From assembly GCF_037392515.1 (NCBI RefSeq), contig NC_090291.1, forward strand, positions 35,239,001-35,303,000: DNA of 64,000 nucleotides, in the 5' to 3' direction. The position numbers were made by a program, and so were the translations under genes. This DNA comes from Haliotis asinina. Its lineage: Eukaryota; Mollusca; Gastropoda; Lepetellida; Haliotidae. A model generated the notes under the pieces. That model saw only the letters and a program-made list of their open reading frames with translations, searched no databases and was not told where the DNA came from. Below, piece after piece: positions 35,160-49,000 of the stretch. Position 1 is the first letter of the stretch, and each line of letters opens with the position of its first letter.

Positions 35160-35675
35160 TGCCGCGAGGTTATTACCCCAGACGTGTTACGAAACATGAT
35201 TGTGGGAACAGATAGTTTACATTCCTGCACGACAAGAATAGATGTCTACCAGACATTGTGCAATTATATCTTGTTTTGTTGAACATTGGGTTATTAAGAA
35301 TCCCGTTCACAAACGCAGCGTTTTCTACAGGTGGGGCGTCGTCCGCCACGTAAATCACTCAAACTGGTTGGTGCAGCGTTAAACAAAATCCAATCAAAGC
35401 AGGGCGTTCAACATATACGTTCTCGTCCGTTAATCATGTTGGTTCTTGTAGTCGCAATGGCTGATCAGGTTGCCGGTGAGCCACGGAACTTCCTAATGGC
35501 CGTCACGCTCATCTGCTAAACTTCATTGGGGCATTTTCCAAATATAACCTTTCCTCAATACTCAGATATTTTCAGACGTTCGTTTCCCTTCCACTTGGAG
35601 CTAAAGTCGAGCTAATATCAGGACTAACATCATGACATTTTCTTGAAATATATAATAGAAACCAGAACAACTAAA
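35160..35675 (+). repeat. Inverted-duplication block A'
   Basis: Inverted partner of 18430-18960. The signal-peptide-like frame has lost its first ATG (ATA) and has a stop after NFLMAVTLIC, while the opposite-strand cysteine-rich frame (minus, about 35190-35310) is still open. The outer edges of the A and B blocks lie at near-symmetrical distances from a centre around 27.1-27.4 kb. Confidence 0.8.
35196..35313 (-). CDS. Putative cysteine-rich exon, second inverted copy
   Basis: Homolog of the frame at 18764-18886, on the minus strand. It keeps four of the cysteines and ends at a possible GTAAC donor. One cysteine of the CNC pair is Tyr here. Same caveats: no gene context, and both copies may be relics. 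Confidence 0.33.
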
Positions 35676-36960
35676 ATCCGCCTTTTGGTTGCTGTTTGAA
35701 CTGATGCACCAGGGAATCTAGGTATAACAGACACATAAATAACCAGTTCTCGTGTCAGTGATCATCCTATCCCAATGTATGTCATTGACTAGTCAATGTT
35801 CAGCGTATTCCCGGCCAACCAATCCAAGTGTCAGCAACTGATCAACCAATCCCCATGTTTTTCACTGAAGAAACAACCAACGTGTCAATCACTGACGAAC
35901 CAGTCCACGTGTCAGTCAGTCAGTGGACCAACCGATCCAGGTGTCAGACACTGACAAACCAATCTGCGTATTTCGTTTAGAGGTTATGCTAAAAGAGTGG
36001 ACGTTTTCCATTTTATGGACGTCGCGGGTTAGGCGGCTCTTTATGTGCCTGACGATTAAGTGACTGTCTGAAGGTCTTGGCTCGAATCCCGGATGGGACC
36101 CAACCCACCAAAAGTATTAGAATCTGTGCTTAGAAAGTGTAATCACCAAATACAACCAACATTTGACTATTTTCTAAATGCCATTGTGTAATCAAACAGA
36201 ATAAGTTGTAGGTCAAATTTTAAATTATGGATATGTAGGCACCTTTCATAAAGTAGGGCTGTAAGTGATTGCCAGAAACATTGAACTTGTTTACATTCTC
36301 AAGAAATGGGGGTTACTGTTTCAACTTCAGATGGGCGAAAAAAGGACATATTTTACTTCTTTCCCTCACTATAAAACTCTAAGCATATTTGGCACTGCTT
36401 TTCCATCTAAAGATTTAGATAAAATCAATAATGGTTGCTATTTGGGCGCTATATTTGTCTTTGATAAGTTTTCAAAGAAAATTTAGCCTTGTAAACTAGA
36501 ATAACTTTTTAAACGCGCCTTAGCCTGTCTCAGGGCAGTGAGTCTGCACAAACTTTGAACTATCGAAAGTCGGATGTTAAATTTCATTAGGTTTGATATC
36601 TTGGTCATTCAGCAACGAATACCGAAAAAGTTGTACGACGCTCCATTAATAGCGGGTGGTTACTTTTCGTCAACAACAGTTATCTCCCGTTGACCATGGC
36701 TTAACTGGTTCTAGTAATTGTGCGCTCATAAAATTGTGCGTTGAAGACATCAGTAGACAAGAGCCTAGTCTGTTATGGAGTAATCATTTCACAAAATACT
36801 TATTTCTAATGCATAGTTCATTCATCCACTATCTCATCTATCTAAAGATCTGAGAATTATATTTAGTATATTTTGTTTATATTTTAGCAGAATAATTGCA
36901 GTTTATATATGTTGTGGGTACTTCTTACTGAAATATTTGGTAACAAAATAACTACTCATT
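35676..36960. other. No gene recognised; upstream of METTL3
   Basis: Contains GTGTCAGTCACTGAC-type repeats (about 35750-35975, CCAATCC... with GTGTCAG) and one SINE. A 73-codon frame at 36265-36486 has no known motif. Confidence 0.45.
36018..36206 (+). repeat. Leu/Ser-tRNA-like SINE
   Basis: GTCGCGGGTTAGGCGGCTC (degenerate box A), box B GCTCGAATCCCGGATGGGAC, and 3' part ending GCCATTGTGTAATCAAAC. Confidence 0.72.
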
Positions 36961-36965
36961 TGGAA

Positions 36966-37037
36966 ATGGCGGATATTGGTGGAGACAATACACGAACATC
37001 CATACATCACAATATTACAGTGGGAATTCTTTGTTAA
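36966..37037 (+). promoter_or_regulatory. Possible uORF and YY1-like motif in the METTL3 leader
   Basis: AAATGGCGGA at 36964-36973 resembles the YY1 core that often sits at metazoan transcription starts. Its ATG opens a 23-codon frame ending TAA at 37035-37037, 27 bp before the METTL3 ATG. If transcription begins upstream of it this is a uORF; if it begins at or just after the motif it is only a promoter element. I cannot place the transcription start. Confidence 0.35.
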
Positions 37038-37064
37038 TATCAGCAGACATTAGAATATATCATC

Positions 37065-40000
37065 ATGTCAGATACTTGGGATGATATTCAGGCTGTGAAA
37101 AGCCGACACAACACTCTCCGTGCGAAACTTCAGCAGAGAAAGAGAGAAAGAGAAGGTTTGGTTGCAGAACTGAAGTCACCTGCATCAACAAGTGCCTCAT
37201 CAGCTAGCACCGTAACATCACCCACAGGTAAGGCCCCACTTTGTAAATAACATCACGGTGGTTCTTCATGATCCAAGGAAGCAGATCCAAGACCTGAGTA
37301 ACTTTATCGAGTAGTAAAAGTATTAATTTACTAATCTTGGCAGTCTTTTGTATGACTGAAATATGCTGATGGAACAAGAAAATATTGTGATGATTACTGA
37401 AATCAGTATGGTAAGTTGATGGATTAGATGGAAATCATCAATAATTCAGTACCTTGGTATGATTATAGATGTATGCACATGTTTTGTGGATTCCACAACT
37501 GTCAAGTTACATGTAGCAAAGTATACTCATTCTACTACTACCACAGTTTACTTAAATATGTTTATTTAGAGGGAACATCTAGTATTTTTTCATTTTTAGT
37601 GCTCATCATTGAATGACTGCATGAAAGCTACAAATGATCATGGGACAAACTAATCAAATTTTACCCTACAAACTAGGAATGTTTTATGTATTGATGTTGA
37701 TAACAGAGGTCCATAGCCATTTGGCACTTTTGATTAATTATCAAGAAATTTCGGAGATGCAGCATTGAGGGGAAAAAAAGAAACATTTCTGAAAGAAATC
37801 ATCACTGGCAAGTCGTGACATTTATTGAATTTATGCATGGATTATGAACAAACCATTTTCATTAATATAATCTAGAAGCTTTATTAATAAAGAAATGGCT
37901 TTCTGTATTCTGTGTAAATGAAACACTACATTTGATGAAATTGTTTGTGTGTGACATTGTGGATGTGTCAATTTTCATGTCGACAATCATTAATAATTTT
38001 TTATTATCAGTCTTTTTACCCAGCCCTACTACAAACTAAATGTAGCAGGATCCTTGACAACTTGTCGTATTGAACGGTTTCAGAGTCTTTATCAAGCTCA
38101 TCCCAAGCGAGTGCAACTGCCAGTACCTCTCAGACTCCGACAACAACCAGGAGTGTCAGTCCATCTCCACCCTCCCAGACAGCAGCTGAAGCATCCACCA
38201 AGAAGCCAGACTCTGTGGACCCTGATGTGGAACGGAACCTGCTGTTGGTCTTGTGTGACTTCAATCTCGAGATCCCCTCAGATTCACGAATGATAACTGA
38301 TCTCACAACCAAGATGCTAGGCAAGGAGACACAGCTATCCTCCATTGAAGAACTGTTACAGAAATTTGCTGCTCAGCAGATGATCAAGTGAGTGGGAGAC
38401 AATAGCTTCTGTCAGCAACTTATGCCAGTAACTCAGAATGTGATCAATCGAGTTGGTTCCACAGTGACTGAATTAATATACAGTCGAACCCCATTGTCTC
38501 AAACTCGGTTGAGGCGAATTCTCGGATGTGTCGAACTGACATCTCGGTCCCTGCCAATTTCCTTATATTTATCATTATTTTTACCCTGATGTGTCGAACT
38601 AGATGTGTCGAATTCCCGGTTGTGTCGAACTCATTTTAGGGTCCCCAAAGGCTCTAACAAGTAAAAATTTACCCTTTTGTCTCGAACTGTCAAAGCTGGT
38701 TGTTGCAACTGAAAACTTCAGTCGCGCAATCGGAAGTCATCCTCATAAACGTGCTACCTAAAGATCAAAAGTAACGATTAACAGACTCAACAATCAAGTG
38801 ACATGTTTAACTACGCATCTATACACACATTGATTGTCAGCACACTTACCAACTGAACTTTACTCAAACAATTAACCATAATTAAGTTGTTACCAGTGAC
38901 ACGTTGATCACGGACCGACAGGATATCTCTAAACAAACAATGGCGGTCATGTGATTTCCTTGAAAATACAAAATGAGAAGTGAGGAAAACGGAGTTGGAT
39001 TATCTAAATTGATGTTTTGTTTTTGGTTTAGTATTTAAGGTGTAGGATCAATTTTTTAACCAGTACGGTTAGTAACATGGCAGAGCAATTCAGCGAAGGA
39101 CCCGATCAGACCGGGGGGATAACTGGATCGCATGTTACACCTAAAAAGCGAAAATTATCTGTGAAGACAATAGAGACAAAATACGAGGCTGTCATAGCTG
39201 TGGAGTCGGGTGGAAAATCCAAAGCAGAAATTGCAACTGAATTTGGCATACCCAGAAATACACTTTCTACATGGATTAAAAATGCTGATAAAATGAAAGA
39301 GGCATTTGTTCAGCCAACCAGCTTAATACATTAAGAAACGTTTTGAGCAATTCTGCTGTGATGCCATGCCCGAACGCCAAACAGACTGTAATTTCGGATT
39401 TTTGTAAAGATTACCCACATGTACACGTATGTACATTCCGATTCCGTTTGTATGAACTATACAACTTTTTAAACTGACTGAAAATGAATTAGTGCTGTCA
39501 ACTAAATGGGATCGCTTGTGAGTTTGTTAAATTATTCTTGTTCTTATCTTTTTGTATGCATATTTATTTGCCATGACGAATAAAGTGATTGAATTGATTT
39601 ACATTTGTACATGTTGTAATTTAAAGATCGATACTGTCGTAAACGTTTATTGCAAAGATATATTGTTCGTATGTGTATCCTACTGCAGAAAAACGATGTG
39701 TTAAGCACCGGTCGTGTTGGTTCTTGGTCTTTTCAATGCTGACGGATGTGTCGAACACTCGGATAAGTCGAACTTTCCCCTTGGACCCGACGAGTTCGAC
39801 ACAACGGGGTTTGACTGTATGTGGTTTAGGGGGAAGCGCTTCGGTTAGTACAGCGGAGCGCAATTTCTCCGGTGATCAATTTTGTCAGGTGATCATAGGT
39901 TATAAACTGATTTGATCATTGTTCTTTGTCACTCAGTGTTATATGTTACGTTACTGATTGTTTAATTCTAACAATCACAGTGGTGCTGGTATTTGTAGTG

Positions 40001-43000
40001 TGTGATCATTTTGTATGTTTACCATGGTTACATCCATCATTGCTGGTTCCAATAGGGATGTGTTGGCCAAACATTCTGCATGGCCATTGATTAGCATTAT
40101 AACTAACAAAGTAACATCATCATGATCAAAATTTTCACATAATGAGGTTTAACTGAAAAATATGAAACAGTTCATTTAAGCAACTTTGTTACATCATGTA
40201 CAAACAATTACATGGAATTATCATACCAACTGTGTTTTTGTTTTAGAATTTCCACTAAAGATCAAAATCTAGTTGTAAACTCTCTGGATCTGGCAAAGGT
40301 GAGTCTAAGTATGATCTCTGTGTGTTCATCCTCTGTCTTTCCTTTGAGTATTACAATGCAATGTAAAACAACGACACACAAAGTTCTTTAGCCAAATAGC
40401 CTCATTGTCAAAATGCTCTGATATTGTTGGAATATTGGTAAAAGTGGTGTAGAACTGAATTCCTTCACTGACTGTAATGAGCTTGTTGTATCTCTCTGAC
40501 TGCTTTATAGAAGGTAATCCAGGAAGGGTAGCTGCTGTTGTGTTGAATGATGATTAACTTTTCCCCATAATTAAAGACATCCATCCCAGAATTTCTTGTC
40601 AAATGTCATGTCAGGGCAGATTATGTCTATCCACCTTTCTGGTATCATGAGTATTGCACATGAAGGTGTAGTAGGTTTCACATTCTAGCTGTGCTAGCCT
40701 TGGACTTCAGCAAGATTTCAGATTATGGTTGCATAACTACATTCACATAAAAGGAAATGGAAAAAACTGTTGAACATTGTGAGAAGACACTGATGCTCTG
40801 CTACTTCCTCTTCAGTTGTCTGCATTTTCAGAGGGTCAGGATGGAAAGACGAAGAAAAGGAAGAGGGACAGGTGAGATTCAGGAATATTGCTAACAAAAT
40901 AATGTTGGTATTTTCACGAAAGGATTTGACAGAATAAGTGAAGTTAGTAATGTCTCCCACATTGCTTCAATGTTAAGCAAATCTTAATTTTTTTATACAT
41001 ATGCCAGTCATTTTGATATGTTATAAAATGGAACAATTTTTCAATATATTTATGACAAGTATAAATTGTATAGTGCATGTCACTCTTGTTGAGGGGCAAT
41101 GGGGTGGTCAAATGGTTAAAGCGTTGGCTTACTACACTGATCTCCGAAGACCCGGGTTGAATTTCCACATCGATACAATGTTTGAAGCCCATTTCTGGTG
41201 CTCTGTGCCCTGATATTGCTAGAATATTTCTAAAAGCACCATACTCACTCTTGTAGATGTCGTGAAGAACATCAAACTTGCCATGTATATATTCGTGAGA
41301 CTTGTATATATTTGGTCTATATTATTTTAGTGAAGATGATGCAGTTGTTCCTCAGTCGAAGCAGCTATGTCCATCGGAAGCTCCAGAAGACAGTATTGAG
41401 GTAACACTTCCATACAACCATTGCTTGATTTAAACTGTGCTCATTTCAATAAAATGCCCAAGTCAATCTTTTCATGTAACTGTATCAATTATTATTTTTA
41501 TCTTTTTATGTGTATGTGTCAGTTATTAATTCTATATTGAAACCTGTACAAGTAATGAAAACAATGTTATGTTAGAAAATTGTGGCTTGTTTCAAAGGAA
41601 ACAATACCCATATATTTGGGGTGACACAGAGTGATATGGCAACCTGAATCATTTTAGCAAAGTTACACATTCCAACCAGGACCTATATTTTCAAAGCTCT
41701 CTTAGCACTAAGACAGTCGTAAGTTAATGTTAATGTATAGTACTTACGACTATCTTAGCACTAAGAGAACTTAAAAAATCCAACCCCTGTACTGTAGGCT
41801 TGTTTGGGGTATTGAATGACACAGCAAAATGCTCACTTGCATATTTGGTACATATTTGTGTCACATCTTAGGGCTTTTTCAACTCCTTGGGAACTATACA
41901 GCTGTGTAAACATGCCTTATAGTACCTTTATCCATTTGTGCTGTAACTTAAGAAATATGTGCCTTAGTCTACATCTGTTTCGGTGTAAAACAAGATACCA
42001 GGATGGATATTAGATGATATAACAGCCATGTCTTCATTCTAAGAGTTTTTTCTTTTTTTTTTGTTCCCATTGTGTTGTTTCACTTCCATGCTGCAAATAG
42101 TTACTGTGTAAATATCATTTGAAATATCGCCAGCAGTGTATGAAATAGTGTCTGCCTAGCGGCCCGGTGCGTGCTAGTTACGTGACGGGCTTACAACTTT
42201 ATTTTATAGCCGGTCCTGTGGGCCAATCCATTTTGCATGGGTATATATTTCACCATGTCTCAGACAACAGGTGATGTTTTGAAAATAGTTTACAAGAGTG
42301 GTAGCTAGACAACATCTGTATATATAGTTCATGATCAATCAAACCATGACTTCCACAGATCAGCCTAGCCTTTTATTTAATACTAAACGTGATTGGTCTA
42401 AAGAATGCTGTCAGCGACCATGTCGTTTTTGTTAAATTTGCTGTTGTGCATGTTTATTTTTCACAAGTAGAGTTACAAATCCCCTGTGCTCATTGCATGA
42501 AGAACATGCAGAGACCATTCTTGCCAAAGATACTGACCATCCTGACTTTGCCTGTTTGTCTAATTCACTTGGCAGTGACAATAAATGAATCAGGAGGGAC
42601 CATCAAGCTATGCTTTGTAAAATTTGCTTTTGCATATGTTTAAGTTTACCCCACAATAAGTAATTCCTTGATAAGAGTATTTTAACACCTTACCTCAATT
42701 CCCTATTTTCAATACAGGGCTGGTTGCATGTTCACAGGGCCAGTGACATTTTTCCGTTATCAGTCTGGTGGGCTTCCTGGTAGTTTTAGGGGTTTCATAC
42801 ACTGATCACCAGCTATTGATTCTGATTGTGAAACACAGTACTTGCCTATTAATCCATCTGGTATTCCTTTAATGAAGCAGTTTTCTGTCTTTAAAGCATA
42901 AAAAATAGATATTTTACATTGAGCGTGTGGAAACTTTCAACAACACTTTTATCGATTTGTTTACAAAAGGGAAAAAAACTGTTTGATTGGTTGCTATTTA

Positions 43001-46000
43001 TAGATGGACTAATATGTGAAGGGTTAACAAACTACAACTGGTATTCTAGATCTGTGGGACATTTTATTTGCTTTTAGAAGCTTTTTAATCACAAATATTT
43101 AGAGGTGGAAAAACTTTGCGTTCTGCAGGCTTGAATTGATACGATATGTAACATGATTTTGTTGTATTGAGTAAATACACATTGTTATTTTGACATAGCA
43201 TAAATGTAAATATGTAGTGTTTTTTCATATTCTGGCATTTATTTTCCTTGCGTATTTTATCTTTTCTATAGCGTATTTTATGCAAATTTGTGGCTTATCT
43301 GGAGCTCTGCCAATTTACAGCTGGGTGAACTGAGACAGTTTTGATCTAAGCATCTTGTCCAAGGATATTACACAAACTTGCCCACCTCTGAACCTGAACC
43401 TAGGTGCCTCCACCTGGGATCGAACCTAGGTCTTAGCATGATAGGCAGATGCCTTCCTACTGCACAACTGTGCTATTGACTGCTGTCATATTGCCTGAAT
43501 AGTGTGCAGCATTAAACAACTTGGTTCCTTGGGAAATAAGTACCAGATACTTCATTGAGTAAGCGAGTGAGTGAGTTAAATCTTATATCACTTTAGTAAT
43601 GGTCCAGTGGGGGACACCATTGTACCCATGTGTGGAATCAAACCTGGGTCTTAGATATGACGTATGACCACCTGAACCACTAGGCTACCCCACCTCCACT
43701 CTATTGTAAAAAAACCATGGAAACGGGATGTCAATGTGTCTGTCTCCTCTGTTATCATGTCACTCACATTATTAGACTACCATAACACATTCACTTCCTG
43801 ACTTGCTGTGTAAACATGTCCCAGTGTAATTAGTATTTTTACTAAATAGTCAGCCATTTTAAGCTGCAAAATCAATAGTTTATATATTATGTATTTTGGT
43901 TATTATGTCATAACGTTTTTAATTTGTAACACTGTCATTTGTTTGATTCATCTTTCTGTGTTTCTTTGTTGAATTTATCATCATAATTAGGCCCGGCCTG
44001 TTCTATTTCTTGTTTAACTGATCCACCAGTTATATTTTTCAAGAATAAGAAAAGAAAAAAACAATTTACACGCTCAAACAATAAAATTTTATTGGCCTGA
44101 AATGTATGTGTGCAAGAAAATATGTTTAGATTGTTTTTTCCCTTGTATGCACTTCATAAATTTGCCCAAAGTAATATACTTTAGTATTTAACAGGAATAT
44201 TACTCTGACTGATGAGTTTTATGTTTTATTTTCTTGCCTCCTGCCTTTAGGTTTTCTGAGGACAGATCCGTTAGAACAAGAAATAAAATTGGTCTGGCCT
44301 TTTGTGAAAATGCAACAAAATTGATAACAAGTGAGAAAAACATGTTAAAATGTCTGAGTTTTGAGTGTTGCTGTTTATATTGTAGAGTCTGTTGTCCATG
44401 CAGTCAGCCAAGGAGAGGGAGGAGAAGAAGGTGAATGAGGAGATTCTACAGCTGTTGAGCAAACCCACAGCCAAGGTACAGGAATAGTTACTCTTGCCAT
44501 GGTCGTTATAATACTATGATGATTATATTTTATGTTCCTTAGTTTCAAACTTGTTTGAGCACATATGCTCTCATATGTTCATAGTGGATAATACAGCTCC
44601 TTCATCAGGATTCATGTGGTTTGTTGGATAGAGAGCAACCTTAAAATGAATTCCTTGAGGAGTACAAATTTGTTCGTAAACATGAAGAAATGGACATTTT
44701 CATAATCATGATGGGTTTGATTCCCTACATGGGTACAATGTTTGAAGCCTATAATAATGCTGGACTATTTGGACAGCTTTATTATCACAGTGATAGTTTG
44801 AAACAGAAATGAGTTAGCTTCTAGAAATTGGACTGAACGATGTCCGTCTGCTGTGTTTATGTTTCTTTGTTATCACCATCTCTCATTGCTGAAGTGAGAA
44901 TGTTCTTTTCACATTATGCTCCCACACAATCATATTACTGAAATACGACATTTTACAAAGCTCACTCAGTCTTTGTGTAGAAGTTATGTATGAACCATGT
45001 ATTGACAATCTTCTTTATCATCACAGGAACAATACATGGTGGACAAGTTCCGGTCTCGTGGAGGTAACGGTTGTCATGGATATGGCTAGGTCTGGGTTGT
45101 GTAGTGGGTCATGACTGATAAATGGGAATGTCTGTTGAAGAGTGGATCGTGGTACTGGCGATAGGAATATTTCTTGAAATTGTACTTGTCACATTTCTAA
45201 TGTGGACGTTACAGCAATTTGTCAGTTCGAGCATTTTCAAGGTATTTGATGATTTATGTTTCAGTATTGTAGGATTAGGGTAATACTGTTGGTGTTATGT
45301 TTTACAAATGAGACTGTAAGGTAATTAAACCAGCCAAGTCAAAACATTGATAAGAAAACAGTCTCATTTTCTGTATACTGGGTTGTGTCCTACTGTGCAT
45401 GTTAGTGTGATAACCAGTACAGAATTTTGAGACTAATTCATTTAACTGGATACATAAAAATTAATCAGTATTATTTGATACGTCAAAGTACTTGTATCTT
45501 GCAACACTATCCTCCTTCTATTCCTTACAAACACGCCATACAGCGTGCTCTGTCGCACAGTGAGCTCTGACGAACGGAAACCTGGAAATCGTGAATATCT
45601 CAAAACAAGGCTGTGCTGCAAGAAAACTTTGATGGTCTGGTGCAGAATGGATATTACATCAGTCTCATTGTGCGTTACAGAACTACATTTAATAAGCGCA
45701 AAAAATACATAACAGATTTAACCAGTGAGCCATATTGTAAATCAGTTTACAACCCTTTGAGCAGGGGCAGTCTATGATTTCTTGGTTAAGATATACTGCC
45801 TGAACCTTGACGTAAAATACAGAAATATGGTGTTATTAAAGTTTAAAATTAAAATTCATTTGTAAATACCATTTTCTTAAGAAACAAGGAACTGGATCAG
45901 TGTTGTGTCTGTTTTCACTTTCACACAGGAAATTTCGGATTGGCTGAAACTTACGTCAGTGTCTGAATAGGTTAATGAGACTTTCGGTATGTTTTGTGGC

Positions 46001-49000
46001 ATTTCACAAGAAATGAAAACCCACATCCTATTCCAGAGTATCTTTAAGCCATCTTTAAGTGTTATGGAGCAATTTAGTGGAAATTGGCAGTTCAGAATCT
46101 GTAGTATCAACTATCAATGGAGACAGGTTCTGTATTTGTTCAATGTGACATTTCAGTACAGGTGCAAGTACCTTCATCAAACAAGTAAAATGCCAATACA
46201 CAAAGGTTGCAAACACCTGAACTCCAACACCACTGTGAGAGAGTGAAGAAGTTAAAACCCATAAGTCAAGTGTCCTTCACCTGTACAGGAATTATCAGTA
46301 GCTTGCTGACATTGAGGTTGAATGATCATGATGAGATTGGCAAATGTGAGATGCTGAGCACAAACATGTTGTCTGCTCATATGAAGGGATGGTAGGGTAG
46401 CCTAGTGGTAAAAGTCTTTTCTCATCATAAAAAAGATCTGGGTTTTATTCCCTACATGGGTACAATGTTTAAAGCCCATTTCTTGTGTCCTCCATCATAA
46501 TATTGCTGGACTATTATGTAGCTAAAAGCAGTGTATAACTAAATTCATTCAGTCAATAGTGATCTGAAACATTGCAGGTGTCCAGTTACAAGAGTTCTGC
46601 CAGTACGGAACGCGAGAGGAGTGTGTCAAGGTTGGCCAGAACCCAACACCTTGCAAGAAGCTGCACTTTCGCAAAATCATACACAAACACACTGATGGTG
46701 AGTAGCTTAGTGATACGGGGCAATTTCCACAGATTGAGTCACTTCATGTATAGAATTACCTCCCTCGTGGCATGGCAAAATCAACTGGCTTTAGATCCTA
46801 GAGTCTGATCTTCTTTGTGAGCACCTTGTCCATGCTTGTTTCTTCACAATTAGAGTTAACATATAGGACCTGCATGATTCAGTAATTTTCCCTTGAATGA
46901 GGGAGCTTTTGTTGCTTCCATTACCTCTAATGTCCCTTTCCCTATCCCTGCAGTATAGAACGACCCGGGTTCCATTCCCCACATGGGTACAATGTGTGAA
47001 GCCCATTTTCTGGTGTCCCCGAGGTGATATTGCTGGAATATTGCTAAAAGCGGCGTAAAACGAAAACTCAATCACTAACTCAACCTGCAGTATAGCAGTA
47101 TAATGACTAATTCTGAGCCTAAGTTTACTTAGACTGAGAATTTAAGACTGCAAGCCTAACTCACTGTTTAAATAAGCTTATTTCCTGATATTGTCAATAA
47201 TGTCTTGTCACTCCTGTTGTCCATACAATCATATGTCCTTGTATGACTTGTCTGTATGGGTCATTTCCTTGTTTCCTGATAGATTTGTAAGACTTTCACA
47301 TTTCGATCATGCCCGATATGATTCAACCAGTAAAGTAATGGCTGTGATAGGGATGTACTGTGTTGCAGCTGGACTGCGTAGTTGTGTAATTTACCCAGTT
47401 TCAGTTAAACAAAACGCTATTTTAATTTTTGATGGTTCACTGTATGCAGTTTTGTACTAATGAAGTGTAAACTTTATATTTATCGTCATCAGTAAATATG
47501 GTTAAATTTAGTATTGAATATTTGAAATGAAAGACAAACAAATTTAGGAAAAAACCATTGCTTGAAATAAATACAGTCTTGATACATATCGAGAAGTAAA
47601 AGTTGTTCTGATTGGCTGTCAGATATCACGCTACGTGACCTGACCAATGACAATGAGCAGAACTAATGGCATTCTCAAACATGGCGGTCACAGGTCATCA
47701 TAGTTAAAAATATTACAGAAAGTTTCAATAAATGGGACTTTGGATGTTTTCTCAATAGCAGTGATGTGTGAGCCTTAGAAACGATGCATTACCGACTCTT
47801 TAACAAAAGATTATGTAAGTTGAAATGCCAATATGAATGCTGGCATATGTAAAAGATTGCAAGGTAGTAAATGCTCCAAGTCTGTTTTCTTTAAGTTTCT
47901 TACAACTCCCTAGATACCCACATTTGTTAATTCTTAGATGCAACACTGGATGTATTTACTTTATGTTATAATCAATGAAGGAAATGGTTGGTTGGTAGTG
48001 TACTGCAATACAGCTTGACCCCTTGAACTTACTGGATTTTACTGTTTTTAAGAACCAGTTGTTATGGTTTCTTCTGATATCAAAGTATTTCACATGCACA
48101 GTAAATGCAACTTTTGTGTGTTGCAAAAACATTCCGAAAGGTGGGTTTTATCCTGTAGATTTGAATACATAGAAATTGAGACTATTCATACTTTGGGAGT
48201 GAGTCTGTGGTGGATAAAGAATGACTGGTCAGACCTGAGTCTGTAGTGGTGGGGTAGCTTAGTGGCTAGGATGTTCCCTTGTCACACCATTGACCCATGT
48301 TCGATTCCCCTCATGGGCAGACTGTATGATGCCCATTTGTCATGTGAAATTGCAGGGAATATTGATGAAAGCTTTGTAAAACCGGATTCGCTTGCTCCCT
48401 CACTCACTCACTCCCTCACTCACTCCCTCCCCCACTCCCTCCCTCACTCACCCACTCACCCACCCACTCACCCACTCACTCACTCACTCTCTCCCACTCA
48501 CTCAGAGTCGCTGTGTCTTAGAGGGATATCGTTATCAATACTGTGGCATGGTATCATGGTATCCTAACATGAATCTTGGTATGAAATCTTGTCAAGTCCA
48601 AGCAGTGACGTGCACCCATGTGTGCAGTCCTACCTAACATAATAATCTGGAATGTAACACTGATCCCCACTTAACTCACTTTACTTCATAAAAATTAAAC
48701 TGAGTACATACTGTGTACATTACATTGAATAAATAGAATAGGAAAATCTCTCTGTGCTTTCCTTCTGTGACATACAGTCGATCTATAACAGGACATTTTT
48801 GTGAACTGATGCCACATATGATATCAGTCTACAGTGAGTGATATCTGAAAGTGTTCACCAAAGAATTAGTGTGGAGGATATCCTAATGATTGATGTTTGT
48901 TGTAGAATCTCTGGGAGACTGTTCCTTCCTCAACACCTGCTTCCATATGGATACGTGCAAGGTATGTTGGCTTTTACACTTGTAAGGTATGTTGTCATCA

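Noticed and set aside
38013-38083. Earlier METTL3 exon 2 acceptor at TTACCCAG
   Set aside because: Using it in the required phase meets a TGA before the conserved part; the acceptor at 38082-38083 keeps the frame.
48262-48637. Leu-Thr-His-Ser repeat protein frames
   Set aside because: Expanded CACT tail of a SINE.
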